17,349 nucleotides of DNA, taken from the NCBI GenBank assembly GCA_017561265.1, contig JAFZDJ010000051.1, positions 1-17,349 of the forward strand. Reading direction: 5' to 3'. The translations under genes and the position numbers were made by a program. How positions within the stretch are numbered: position 1 is the stretch's first letter; the number at the start of each line of letters is the position of its first letter. This DNA is from Bacteroidales bacterium (GTDB taxonomy: Bacteria; Bacteroidota; Bacteroidia; Bacteroidales; UBA932). The notes under the pieces are model-generated. The model was not told the origin of the DNA, did not search any database, and saw only the letters and a list, made by a program, of their open reading frames with translations. This document shows positions 7,461 to 14,816 of this stretch, in pieces.

Positions 7461-10280
7461 ATGCACCTTTTGAAGAAACTGACATTCGTTCTGACCGCTC
7501 TCTTTTCGTGTCTTTCTCTTTCTGCTCAAGGACAGAAACAGGAAGACAAGGATAGTCTTGTGGTACTTCTGAGCTCCAAGTCCGCTCAGATGGTGGATGT
7601 CGAGGGTGCAAGGTACAGGAAGGTTGTGGGCCCGGCACGTTTTCTCCACAACAATACCTATCTTATCTGTGATACGGCTCTATGGAATGTAGAGACGCAG
7701 ATAATCGATGCATGGGGGCATGTGAGCATTATCCAGGAAGAGACAATTCTGACCAGCGATAATCTGCAATATCTTATCAATGAGGATCTTGCGAAGTTTC
7801 GCGGATCCATGGTTCAGCTTACGGACAAGGATCACAACACCCTGAGGACAAGGCATCTGGACTATAATACCAAGGACTCTCTTGCAGTGTTCATGAATGG
7901 AGCATCCATGCGTGACAAGGATGGTCAGATCATAGAAAGCCGCAACGGTACATATGATTCCAAGATCAAGAAGTTCACTTTCGAGAACGATGTGAACATG
8001 TTTACCGACTCGGTCTTCGTCAAGACCAGAGAGCTCGTCTATGAGTCCGATCTCAATCTTGCAACCTTCGGTTCTGCAACCGATGCATGGCAGGACGACA
8101 ATATGCTTTCGGCAAACAGAGGATGGTACGACAGGGGAAGGGAACTCTTCTTCTTTGAGAACAGTGTCCATGTCATGACCGTTGATCAGGAAGGATGGTG
8201 TGACAGTCTTTATTTCAACAAGGTTTCATCTGATGTGGAAATGCTCGGCAATGCGCAGATCACCGACACTACGCGTAATGTCTTCGCTATTGCGGGACGT
8301 CTGCAGTATGTGGATTCCACATCCAAAGTCACCATGACCCGCAAGCCGGCCGTCATATCGCAGACAGAGGAGCAGGACGGAACCATAGATACCGTCTATC
8401 TTGGAGCAGACAAGCTCGTATATTATACAATAAAGAAGTGCGACATCAGTGAAAGCGTGATTTCCGATGCGGAAGGCAGGCTCCAGTCTCTTGATGTAGA
8501 TCCTGTGGGCAATTTCCGCAAGCAGGCTGCAGCAGAAGCCGCAAAGGCAGAAGAAGAGGCCAGGAAGAATGACCCGAACTACCGCCCTGGTGGTCCGGCT
8601 GGTCCTGGCGGTGCGAAGGGAGCAACGGCAGCCAGACCTAAGCTTTCGGCCGCACCTCCTGATGCCCTTGCCATGAGGCATCCTGCAGATACCACGACAG
8701 CAGTTGGCATTGCTATGGACAGGACGTCCATGATGAATGCTCCGGATTCTCTTCTTGCATCTCCAGCTCAGGCTGCTTCTTCAAGGATCGCCCCTTCGCG
8801 TATGTCTCCGACATCGCCTGCTGCTGGCCGCCCAGCCTTGATGCAGAAGGCTGATTCTTTGTCAGTGTCAGATTCGTTGATGCCGACAGATTCCCTCCAT
8901 CAGACAGACTCTCTCATGAGTTCGGATTCTCTTATGGTCTCTGACTCGCTTGCTCTTGCCGACAGTCTTGCAGCCCTTCCAAAGGATACGACCAAGATAG
9001 GTTTCCTTGAAGCAATCGGCAAGGTAAAGATATATAAGAAGAACATGCAGGTGGTCTGCGACTCCCTTCTATATTCCGATCTTGATTCTCTTGCCCGTCT
9101 GTTCAAGGAACCTCTTGTATGGCAGGAGATTACACGTCAGTATACTGCGGACAGCATTTCTCTCGTGGTGAAGAATAATGCGATGGAGAAAGCCAGTCTT
9201 ATGTCGAATGCGTTCATCACCATCCAGGAAGACGATACCCATTACGACCAGATCAAGGGCGCGGAGATGCTCGCATATTTCGATGACAAGGGCAATCTTG
9301 AACGTTTCGATGTGCTGGGTGGTGCTTCAGCTTTGTTCTTCCTTGAGGAGAACGGATCTCTTGCGACCGTCAACAAGACAGAGTCAAAGATGCTCTCCGC
9401 TGTGTTCAGCAATGGCGAGATCCAGAGGATATATTATTTCGAAGAAGCCAAGAATGACGGTTTTCCTGTCGTCCAGCTTTCAAAGGAAGAACGTAGCCTG
9501 AAAGGATACAACTGGCAGCCTGAGAAACGTCCGGCCGACCGTAATGCGGTCACACCTCTTTCCCTCCGTCCAAGCGAACGTTCGGGATATGCTGCACGTC
9601 CGAGAGCCAGGTTCATCCAGACCGACAGGTTTTTCCCTGGATATATGAACGATGTCTATCGTCAGATGGAAGTCAAGGACTCCCTCCGTAGAGTACGTGA
9701 GCGTGAAAGGGCTATAGCTGAACGTGAGGCTGCAGAAAGGGCACGATTGGATTCTCTTGCCATCCGGGATTCTCTTGCTCTTGCAGATAGTCTGATGCTT
9801 GCGGACAGCCTGATGCTCGCAGATTCGCTGGCACTTGAGGACTCCCTGGTTCTTGCAGATTCACTTGCTCTGAACGATTCGCTTGCAGTATCGGATAGAC
9901 AGGCTTCCCGAGATTCCGCCCGCTATTCCGCTGCTCGTCGTCCTGAACTGGATGAGGCGAAGGAAATGACTCCGGAGCAGATCAAGATGATGAAGGCTGC
10001 AGAGAGACAGAGAAAGAAGGAGGCTCTTGAAGCAAAGCGCCAGAGTCGCAAGGAGGCTAAGGAGGCTCGCTGGGCTGAACTTGACAGGCGTGATGCCGAA
10101 AAGCTGAAGGCCAAGGAAGAAAAGCGTAAGGAGAAGGAGCGCAAGCGAAAACGAAGATCCCTCGAAAAAGCCGCAAAAGAAGCCGAAAAGGACAATAAGA
10201 CCTTGGAGAAATATATAAGGAAGTTCCAGAAGCAGAAGGCCCGTGAAGATGCCAAAACCGCTAAAAGAGTTAAAAAATAG
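7461..10280 (+). CDS. OstA-like (LptA/LptD N-domain type) protein with DSL repeats
   Basis: A 939-aa exported protein likely to act in lipopolysaccharide transport across the periplasm. The signal peptide is residues 1-22 (ends LSLSAQ). The OstA-type beta-jellyroll region, about 38-345, shows recurring short strands of the form ...A..V.Y..... (GHVSIIQEETILTSDNLQY, SVFVKTRELVYES, NSVHVMT). A Pro/Gly/Ala-rich linker (about 355-460) follows, then seven DSL hexapeptides (465-503). A second OstA-like block spans about 512-700 (GKVKIYKKNMQVVCDSLLY, GAEMLAYFDDKGNLERFDV). A charged region leads to eight DSL hexapeptides (764-808) and a very basic Lys/Arg/Glu coiled-coil tail (830-939). There is no LptD beta-barrel, so it is not a full LptD. 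It is last in the guaB operon and is followed by a strong terminator. Confidence 0.85.
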   Translation: MHLLKKLTFVLTALFSCLSLSAQGQKQEDKDSLVVLLSSKSAQMVDVEGARYRKVVGPARFLHNNTYLICDTALWNVETQIIDAWGHVSIIQEETILTSDNLQYLINEDLAKFRGSMVQLTDKDHNTLRTRHLDYNTKDSLAVFMNGASMRDKDGQIIESRNGTYDSKIKKFTFENDVNMFTDSVFVKTRELVYESDLNLATFGSATDAWQDDNMLSANRGWYDRGRELFFFENSVHVMTVDQEGWCDSLYFNKVSSDVEMLGNAQITDTTRNVFAIAGRLQYVDSTSKVTMTRKPAVISQTEEQDGTIDTVYLGADKLVYYTIKKCDISESVISDAEGRLQSLDVDPVGNFRKQAAAEAAKAEEEARKNDPNYRPGGPAGPGGAKGATAARPKLSAAPPDALAMRHPADTTTAVGIAMDRTSMMNAPDSLLASPAQAASSRIAPSRMSPTSPAAGRPALMQKADSLSVSDSLMPTDSLHQTDSLMSSDSLMVSDSLALADSLAALPKDTTKIGFLEAIGKVKIYKKNMQVVCDSLLYSDLDSLARLFKEPLVWQEITRQYTADSISLVVKNNAMEKASLMSNAFITIQEDDTHYDQIKGAEMLAYFDDKGNLERFDVLGGASALFFLEENGSLATVNKTESKMLSAVFSNGEIQRIYYFEEAKNDGFPVVQLSKEERSLKGYNWQPEKRPADRNAVTPLSLRPSERSGYAARPRARFIQTDRFFPGYMNDVYRQMEVKDSLRRVRERERAIAEREAAERARLDSLAIRDSLALADSLMLADSLMLADSLALEDSLVLADSLALNDSLAVSDRQASRDSARYSAARRPELDEAKEMTPEQIKMMKAAERQRKKEALEAKRQSRKEAKEARWAELDRRDAEKLKAKEEKRKEKERKRKRRSLEKAAKEAEKDNKTLEKYIRKFQKQKAREDAKTAKRVKK
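8853..8969 (+). repeat. 18-base tandem repeat encoding DSL hexapeptides, block 1
   Basis: Codes for seven DSLxxx units (DSLSVS, DSLMPT, DSLHQT, DSLMSS, DSLMVS, DSLALA, DSL) at residues 465-503 of the OstA-like protein. Synonymous codons differ between units (GATTCT, GACTCT, GATTCG), so the repeat is conserved at protein level rather than being a recent DNA duplication. Confidence 0.85.
9750..9884 (+). repeat. 18-base tandem repeat encoding DSL hexapeptides, block 2
   Basis: Codes for eight DSL units, mostly DSLxLA (DSLALA, DSLMLA, DSLMLA, DSLALE, DSLVLA, DSLALN), at residues 764-808. It is more regular than block 1, and two adjacent DSLMLA units are nearly identical in DNA, suggesting more recent expansion. 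It precedes the basic coiled-coil tail. Confidence 0.85.
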
Positions 10281-10283
10281 TCT

Positions 10284-10337
10284 AAACAGAAGCGTGGGTA
10301 CATGACTATCGATTTTCATGTACCCACGCTTCTGTTT
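10284..10337. terminator. Bidirectional terminator, perfect 22-bp stem
   Basis: Arms 10284-10305 and 10316-10337 are perfectly complementary over 22 bp with a 10-base loop. AAA at one foot and TTTT at the other supply a U tract in both directions. It lies between the stops of the convergent OstA-like (10280) and TonB (10356) genes and should terminate both. Confidence 0.92.
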
Positions 10338-10355
10338 TACCATCTATATCTGTCT

Positions 10356-11045
10356 TTAACGGAGTTTGAAGATGACAGGGAAAGTATAGGTTACAGGGAC
10401 TGCCCTGTCTCTCTGCCTGCCGGGTTCCCATTTCGGTGACATTGATACGACGCGTACGGCTTCCTTGTCGAGAGAAGGATCAACTCCGCGTACGACCTTC
10501 ACTTTGGTGAGCGTACCGTCCTTGTCGATGGTGAACTGGAGAGTGACGCGTCCCTGAACGCCGTTTTCCTTGGCGATTTCCGGATAGACAAGCCTCTGGT
10601 TCACCCACTTCGAGAACTGGTTGGCATCACCTTTCTGGAATGTCGGCTTCTCTTCTACCAGCATGAACGGGATCTCTTCCTCCTCGACTTCCTCGTCGAT
10701 TACTTCGATGTAATCCATTATCTCCACTCCCGATCCGGGATCGTCTTCAAGCTTGAGGAACATGTTGTCATCGATTTCGATCTCATCATCCACGATGTCG
10801 ATCTGATCTGAAAGCACCGGGATCTTCGGTGCGGCTGGAGGAGGTGGGGGAGTCTCGAATGTGATAGGAATCAGGTCTTCGATCTCTGTTATGACGTTAT
10901 TGTCATCGAGTACGGCAGTCCGGACTTCTTCGCTGGTGTATTCGAAGCCGAAATATACGAGTGCCAATGCAATGATGCATCCGATTTCCATGAAGAGGAC
11001 CTTCTTGTTCTGGAGGTCAGCTCTTTCGCTTTTCTTCTTGTCCAT
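10356..11045 (-). CDS. TonB-family energy transducer
   Basis: A 229-aa inner-membrane protein that would pass proton-motive-force energy from ExbB/ExbD to TonB-dependent outer-membrane receptors. A cytoplasmic N-terminus (MDKKKSERADLQNKK) is followed by one membrane helix, about 16-36. The spacer has only a short proline run (FETPPPPPAAP, 63-73), then a very acidic stretch (80-132, with EEVEEEEIP) in place of the usual long Pro/Lys region. The C-terminal TonB domain (about 140-229) contains RLVYPEIAKENGVQGRV, GTLTKVKVVRGVDPSLDKEA and WEPGRQRDRAVPVTYTFPV. Neither exbB nor exbD is adjacent. It has its own promoter at 11101-11133 and shares a terminator with the convergent operon. The symbol is left blank because these genomes usually carry several tonB paralogues. 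Confidence 0.93.
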   Translation of the reverse strand: MDKKKSERADLQNKKVLFMEIGCIIALALVYFGFEYTSEEVRTAVLDDNNVITEIEDLIPITFETPPPPPAAPKIPVLSDQIDIVDDEIEIDDNMFLKLEDDPGSGVEIMDYIEVIDEEVEEEEIPFMLVEEKPTFQKGDANQFSKWVNQRLVYPEIAKENGVQGRVTLQFTIDKDGTLTKVKVVRGVDPSLDKEAVRVVSMSPKWEPGRQRDRAVPVTYTFPVIFKLR

Positions 11046-11100
11046 AATGAGAGATTTTTAACGTTTGACTTTGTCTTGGCAGTCTTTCCGGCTGCTGGTG

Positions 11101-11133
11101 CAAAGTTACGGCCTCATAAGCCCGGAAAACAAA
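11101..11133 (-). promoter_or_regulatory. Promoter of the TonB gene
   Basis: On the minus strand TTTG (11130-11133) is followed after 21 bases by TAACTTTG (11101-11108), an exact TAnnTTTG box. The leader to the ATG at 11045 is about 50 bases. The rest of the 11046-11242 gap is AT-rich. A 7-bp AT-rich hairpin (11225-11231 with 11236-11242) touches the stop codon of the upstream TPR regulator gene and is too weak to call a terminator. Confidence 0.75.
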
Positions 11134-11242
11134 TATTCGGGCCTGTAAAATCTCTCTCGCGGAAGATGTAATATATTGAAAATGAATGAGTTAAGTGTAG
11201 GAGATTTCGCGTTTTCTCTCCGTTTTTTCAAGTTGTTGAAAA

Positions 11243-12688
11243 TCAGCCGTTTATGGATGCTAGAAAATCCTCCTTATCCGGAGCGTCCGATGCTGAAATT
11301 TTGCCTTTCAGGCGCCATATGCGGTTGTAGACGATGCCTTTGTCCTTCTCAAGGATGGTGGATATGGTCGTGCTGGAGAATCCGCATGCGGCAAAAATGA
11401 ACAGTCTGATATCATCCGGCTTAAGTTTCGGCATCTGTTCGCGAAGCCTTGCGACGAGGTTTCCGCAGTTTCTGTCCAGCATCATCTCAAGTCCTTTCAT
11501 GGCTTTCGGATCTTCGCGCAGGCCTTCTATCACGGACTTCACTTCCTTCAGTATCTTTCCCTGAAGATTGTCCGTTCCCTCATATACATAATACTGTTCA
11601 CAGAGTCTTTCCAGAAGATCGAAACGCGCTATGGACATGTGCTTTTCTGACGGAAGTCTCTTCGACGCCGCCTTAAGCCTGGCCTGCAGCTCTTCCGCAA
11701 TGGTCATGTACCTTTCGGTTTCAGCTTTCTCTTCCGCAAGCCTTTTTGCCGTTTCCAGCTTCTGATATCTGATATAGCTGACCATGGCGAATATGACCGA
11801 AAGGCAGGCGAGTGCGATAAGAAGAACCGTCGTTCTTGTAGCCTTCAGTTTATGTCTGGTAAGTTCGTGCTGGTGATCGCGGCTCTCGTCCCGAGCGGAG
11901 GAAACCGAGCGTTTGAGAGATTCAATGGTCACGGAATTGCTATGTTCCATGACTGCCTCCAGAGCTTCCAGAGCCTTGCGGTAATTGCCGGCTCTGGCTT
12001 CTACCTGATATTCACGGAATCTGGCCTGGGCTGTTTCTGACGGGGTAACGGCAGTCTGCAAGGCCTTGACGACCCATTCGGATGCTGCCTCATGGTCGCC
12101 GGTAAGGGCGTATGCATACGCAAGTCTTCCTCTGTCTTCGCTTGTAAGAGGACATTTGAGTTCGTTCGCCACCCTTGCCAGCATGTTTATGGCCAGAACG
12201 GGATCCTGCTCCTTCTTTTCAAGGCAGAGAGCGGCATATGCTTCAAGGCCGGCTGCTTCAAGAAGGGTGTCTGCTGCCTGATGGGCATGAAAAACGGTGT
12301 TGCGGAACATCTTTTCCGCAGATGCGTAGTCCTGGACGTTATACCTCGCGACTCCGCTTTCGAAATATACATGGAGGGTGTTATACGGCTTTCCTGCCGC
12401 TTCGAACGCTTCAATCGCCTTATCCAGATATACGATTTCATCGGCATTGTTGCCTGTCGCATTATATATCCTGGCCATCTGACGATAGATGGTTCCCAGA
12501 CTGTGCTGGTCTCCGTGCTTCAAGGCCTTCGCTTCAGCGTCCGAATAGACTTCCATTGCTTCGCTGAAGAGCCTTTCCGCCTGAAGTTCCTCTCCATATC
12601 TGACGGCATCCTCGATCTCCTTCCCGTTCCTGCCTGAGCATGATACGAGAAGGAGCGTCAGGAATGTCGTTATGAGGGCTCTGCCCAT
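11243..12688 (-). CDS. TPR / transmembrane / helix-turn-helix regulator
   Basis: A 481-aa predicted membrane-bound sensor-regulator of a type common in Bacteroidota. The N-terminus is a signal sequence ending in a lipobox-like LLLVSC (Cys17). Residues about 25-250 are helical tetratricopeptide-type repeats (for example YRQMARIYNATGNNADEIVY, ESGVARYNVQDYASAEKMFR). A membrane helix lies at 285-306, then a coiled coil (308-345). The C-terminal part (about 425-465, DDIRLFIFAACGFSSTTISTI... RIWRLKGKI) resembles a LuxR-like or sigma-like HTH. No kinase or response-regulator residues are visible. Its ATG shares one base with the peptidase T stop (TAATG), so it is translationally coupled and last in the OPT-ZIP-PepT cluster. 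A transcriptional role is inferred from the HTH; the target is unknown. Confidence 0.8.
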   Translation of the reverse strand: MGRALITTFLTLLLVSCSGRNGKEIEDAVRYGEELQAERLFSEAMEVYSDAEAKALKHGDQHSLGTIYRQMARIYNATGNNADEIVYLDKAIEAFEAAGKPYNTLHVYFESGVARYNVQDYASAEKMFRNTVFHAHQAADTLLEAAGLEAYAALCLEKKEQDPVLAINMLARVANELKCPLTSEDRGRLAYAYALTGDHEAASEWVVKALQTAVTPSETAQARFREYQVEARAGNYRKALEALEAVMEHSNSVTIESLKRSVSSARDESRDHQHELTRHKLKATRTTVLLIALACLSVIFAMVSYIRYQKLETAKRLAEEKAETERYMTIAEELQARLKAASKRLPSEKHMSIARFDLLERLCEQYYVYEGTDNLQGKILKEVKSVIEGLREDPKAMKGLEMMLDRNCGNLVARLREQMPKLKPDDIRLFIFAACGFSSTTISTILEKDKGIVYNRIWRLKGKISASDAPDKEDFLASING

Positions 12689-13908
12689 TATTCAGCGTAG
12701 AGCTGGATGATGTTCAGGATGACCTTGCTGGCCTTTTCCATGCTTTCGAGCGGAACATATTCCATCTTGCCATGGAAGTTGTGTCCTCCGGCGAAAATGT
12801 TAGGGCATGGCAGACCCATGAACGAGAGGTTTGCACCGTCTGTACCTCCGCGGATAGGCTGGATGCGAGGTGTGATGCCTTCCATTTCCATAGCCTTCAT
12901 CGCCTTTTCTACAATATGGTAGTGAGGCTCGACTTCCTTGCGCATATTATAATATTGATGCTTCATGTCGAGGATGGCTGTGCCTTCGCCGTATTTTGCA
13001 TTGATGAAGTCCACGCATCTCTGCATATATGCCTTCTTCTGCTCGTACAGATCCATGTCATGGTCGCGGATGATATATGAGAATGTAGCGGTCTCGACCT
13101 CGCCCTTGAAACTTATGAGGTGGAAGAATCCTTCATATCCTTCAGTATATTCAGGACGCTGGTCCACAGGGAGGAGGCTGTTGAGTTCCATTCCTATGAG
13201 GATTGCGTTCTTCATCTTTCCTTTTGCTGTGCCCGGATGCACGTTGCGGCCCTGGATGCGGATTGTCGCGCCTGCCGCATTGAAATTCTCATATTCGAGT
13301 TCTCCGAGGCGGCCTCCGTCGAGGGTATATGCATATTTAGCTCCGAATTTCTGTACGTCGAACTTCACGACTCCACGGCCGATCTCCTCATCAGGTGTGA
13401 AGCCGATCTTGATGTCTCCGTGCTTGAATTCGGGATGCTCTACGATGTACTGAACCGCGTTCATGATTTCTGCAATGCCGGCCTTGTCATCCGCTCCGAG
13501 GAGGGTTGTTCCGTCGGTTGTGATGAGTGTCTGACCTTTGTAAAGCTCCAGCTCAGGGAATTCGCTTGGCTTCAGGCTGAGACCTGGGACTCCCTTGAGG
13601 GGAATCTCCCCGCCGTCATAATTCTCTATGATCTGAGGCTTGATGTTGTCTCCGGCTGCGTCAGGAGCTGTATCTGCATGGGCGATGAATCCGATTGCCG
13701 GAACATCCTTTCCGCAGTTCGAAGAGATTGTGGCCATTACGTAGCCGTATTCGTCAAGTGTCGCTGCCACGCCCATTGCGTTGAGCTCGTCGCGGAGCAT
13801 TTTCAGAAGGTTGAGTTCCTTCGCCGCACTTGGCTGCGAATCTGATTCAGGGTCTGACTGTGTGTCCACAGCGACATATCTGAGAAATCTGTCTAAAATC
13901 TTTTCCAT
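12688..13908 (-). CDS. pepT: Peptidase T (tripeptide aminopeptidase, M20B)
   Basis: A cytoplasmic dizinc aminopeptidase that releases the N-terminal residue of tripeptides; 406 aa, the usual length. The zinc and catalytic residues are all present in order: His77 and Asp79 (FIAHADTAPD), Asp140 (LLGADDKAG), Glu174/Glu175 (TPDEEIGRG), Asp197 (YTLDGG) and His379 (GGHNFHGKMEY). The dimerisation insert runs about 208-315, with NVHPGTAKGKMKNA. The IRGGTDGANLSFMGLPCPN motif is characteristic of PepT. It starts 6 bases after the ZIP transporter stop and overlaps the regulator start by one base, so it belongs to the same transcript. Next to an OPT peptide transporter, it probably degrades imported peptides. 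Confidence 0.97.
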   Translation of the reverse strand: MEKILDRFLRYVAVDTQSDPESDSQPSAAKELNLLKMLRDELNAMGVAATLDEYGYVMATISSNCGKDVPAIGFIAHADTAPDAAGDNIKPQIIENYDGGEIPLKGVPGLSLKPSEFPELELYKGQTLITTDGTTLLGADDKAGIAEIMNAVQYIVEHPEFKHGDIKIGFTPDEEIGRGVVKFDVQKFGAKYAYTLDGGRLGELEYENFNAAGATIRIQGRNVHPGTAKGKMKNAILIGMELNSLLPVDQRPEYTEGYEGFFHLISFKGEVETATFSYIIRDHDMDLYEQKKAYMQRCVDFINAKYGEGTAILDMKHQYYNMRKEVEPHYHIVEKAMKAMEMEGITPRIQPIRGGTDGANLSFMGLPCPNIFAGGHNFHGKMEYVPLESMEKASKVILNIIQLYAE

Positions 13909-13914
13909 ATATAA

Positions 13915-14739
13915 TTATATTATCAGCAGGCTTATGCCCATTATCGCCATGCCGGCAACGACGCCCGCTATGGCTATGTGGTGTTTTCCGTATTTTTCCG
14001 CTGTCGGAAGAAGCTCGTCAAGCGAGATGTATATCATGATGCCGGCAACTGCAGCCAGAACGATAGGGAAGGCAGGTCCGCCCCCGGTCAGTTCTATACC
14101 GGATATTGCTGTGACTGCAAGGCATAGGAGGGCTCCTATGACCTCGCTCATTCCGGAAAGGGTGGCATAAAGCAATGCCTTGCCCTTGCTCTTTGTAGCA
14201 TAATATATAGGTATGGCCACCGCTATTCCTTCCGGGATGTTGTGGATGGAGATGGCAAATGTGATTCCGGCTCCCATTTCAGGGTCGTTCAATGCACCTA
14301 TGAATGTTGCTACTCCCTCCGGGAAGTTGTGCACAGCGATTGCCAGGGCCGACATCAGGCCGAGTCTGTGCAGTGCTTTTTCATTTCCGGTCTGCTCCAG
14401 AACGCCTACGGCCGCGGTCCTTGCATCGAGTGAAAGTCCTGTGGCTTCATGCGGGTTCTCATATTCCGGAATGACGAAGTCGATCAGAGTTATCAAGCCC
14501 ATGCCTACGAAAAATGCTATGAGCACGAATGTTCTTCCGTGCGGAATCCCTATCGTGGCCTGAGCTTCCGGGAACATCTCGGCCATGGAGATGAAAATCA
14601 TCACTCCGGCACTCAGTCCGAGTGCTCCGGCCAGAAAGTCACTGCTGATCTTCTTCTTGAAAAGCACAAGCGCACCTCCGATGCCCGTTGCGGCTCCGGC
14701 TATCAGTGTCAAAACAAGTGCGCTTATGATTCCGTTCAT
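13915..14739 (-). CDS. zupT: ZIP-family metal (zinc) transporter, ZupT-like
   Basis: A 274-aa inner-membrane importer of Zn2+ and related divalent cations, with about eight hydrophobic segments and the length of bacterial ZupT. The two metal-site signatures are intact: HNFPEG (137-142) in the fourth helix and HNIPEG (166-171) in the fifth. SMAEMFPEA (51-59), SEVIGALL (198-205) and SLDELLPTA (239-247) are also typical. The short variable loop between helices 3 and 4 (about 91-124) has one cluster of acidic and His residues (PEYENPHEATG). No promoter consensus is visible just upstream; the gap to the OPT gene contains an 18-bp hairpin. The peptidase T gene starts 6 bases downstream, so the metal importer and a zinc enzyme share a transcript. 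Confidence 0.93.
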   Translation of the reverse strand: MNGIISALVLTLIAGAATGIGGALVLFKKKISSDFLAGALGLSAGVMIFISMAEMFPEAQATIGIPHGRTFVLIAFFVGMGLITLIDFVIPEYENPHEATGLSLDARTAAVGVLEQTGNEKALHRLGLMSALAIAVHNFPEGVATFIGALNDPEMGAGITFAISIHNIPEGIAVAIPIYYATKSKGKALLYATLSGMSEVIGALLCLAVTAISGIELTGGGPAFPIVLAAVAGIMIYISLDELLPTAEKYGKHHIAIAGVVAGMAIMGISLLII

Positions 14740-14763
14740 TGTATCTACTTGAATTTCATTCTT

Positions 14764-14809
14764 TTACATTGAATCGCCTGCTCCATCTGCCGCAGGCGAT
14801 TCAATGTAA
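14764..14809 (-). terminator. 18-bp perfect hairpin between OPT and ZIP genes, possible attenuator
   Basis: Arms 14764-14781 and 14792-14809 pair perfectly over 18 bp around a 10-base loop. It starts 7 bases after the OPT stop and ends 24 bases before the ZIP start. On the minus strand it is followed by AAAGAATG rather than a U tract, so termination may be partial. It could lower expression of ZIP, PepT and the regulator relative to OPT, or protect transcript ends. Confidence 0.6.
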
Positions 14810-14816
14810 CTGATTG

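Noticed and set aside
11148..11207. AAATCTC/GAGATTT as a stem-loop between the regulator and TonB genes
   Set aside because: The 46-base loop and 7-bp AT-rich arms make it unlikely to be a functional terminator.
13120..13845. A 241-codon plus-strand frame opposite pepT
   Set aside because: PepT on the other strand has every metal ligand. The antisense product has no recognisable fold, and there is no promoter for it.
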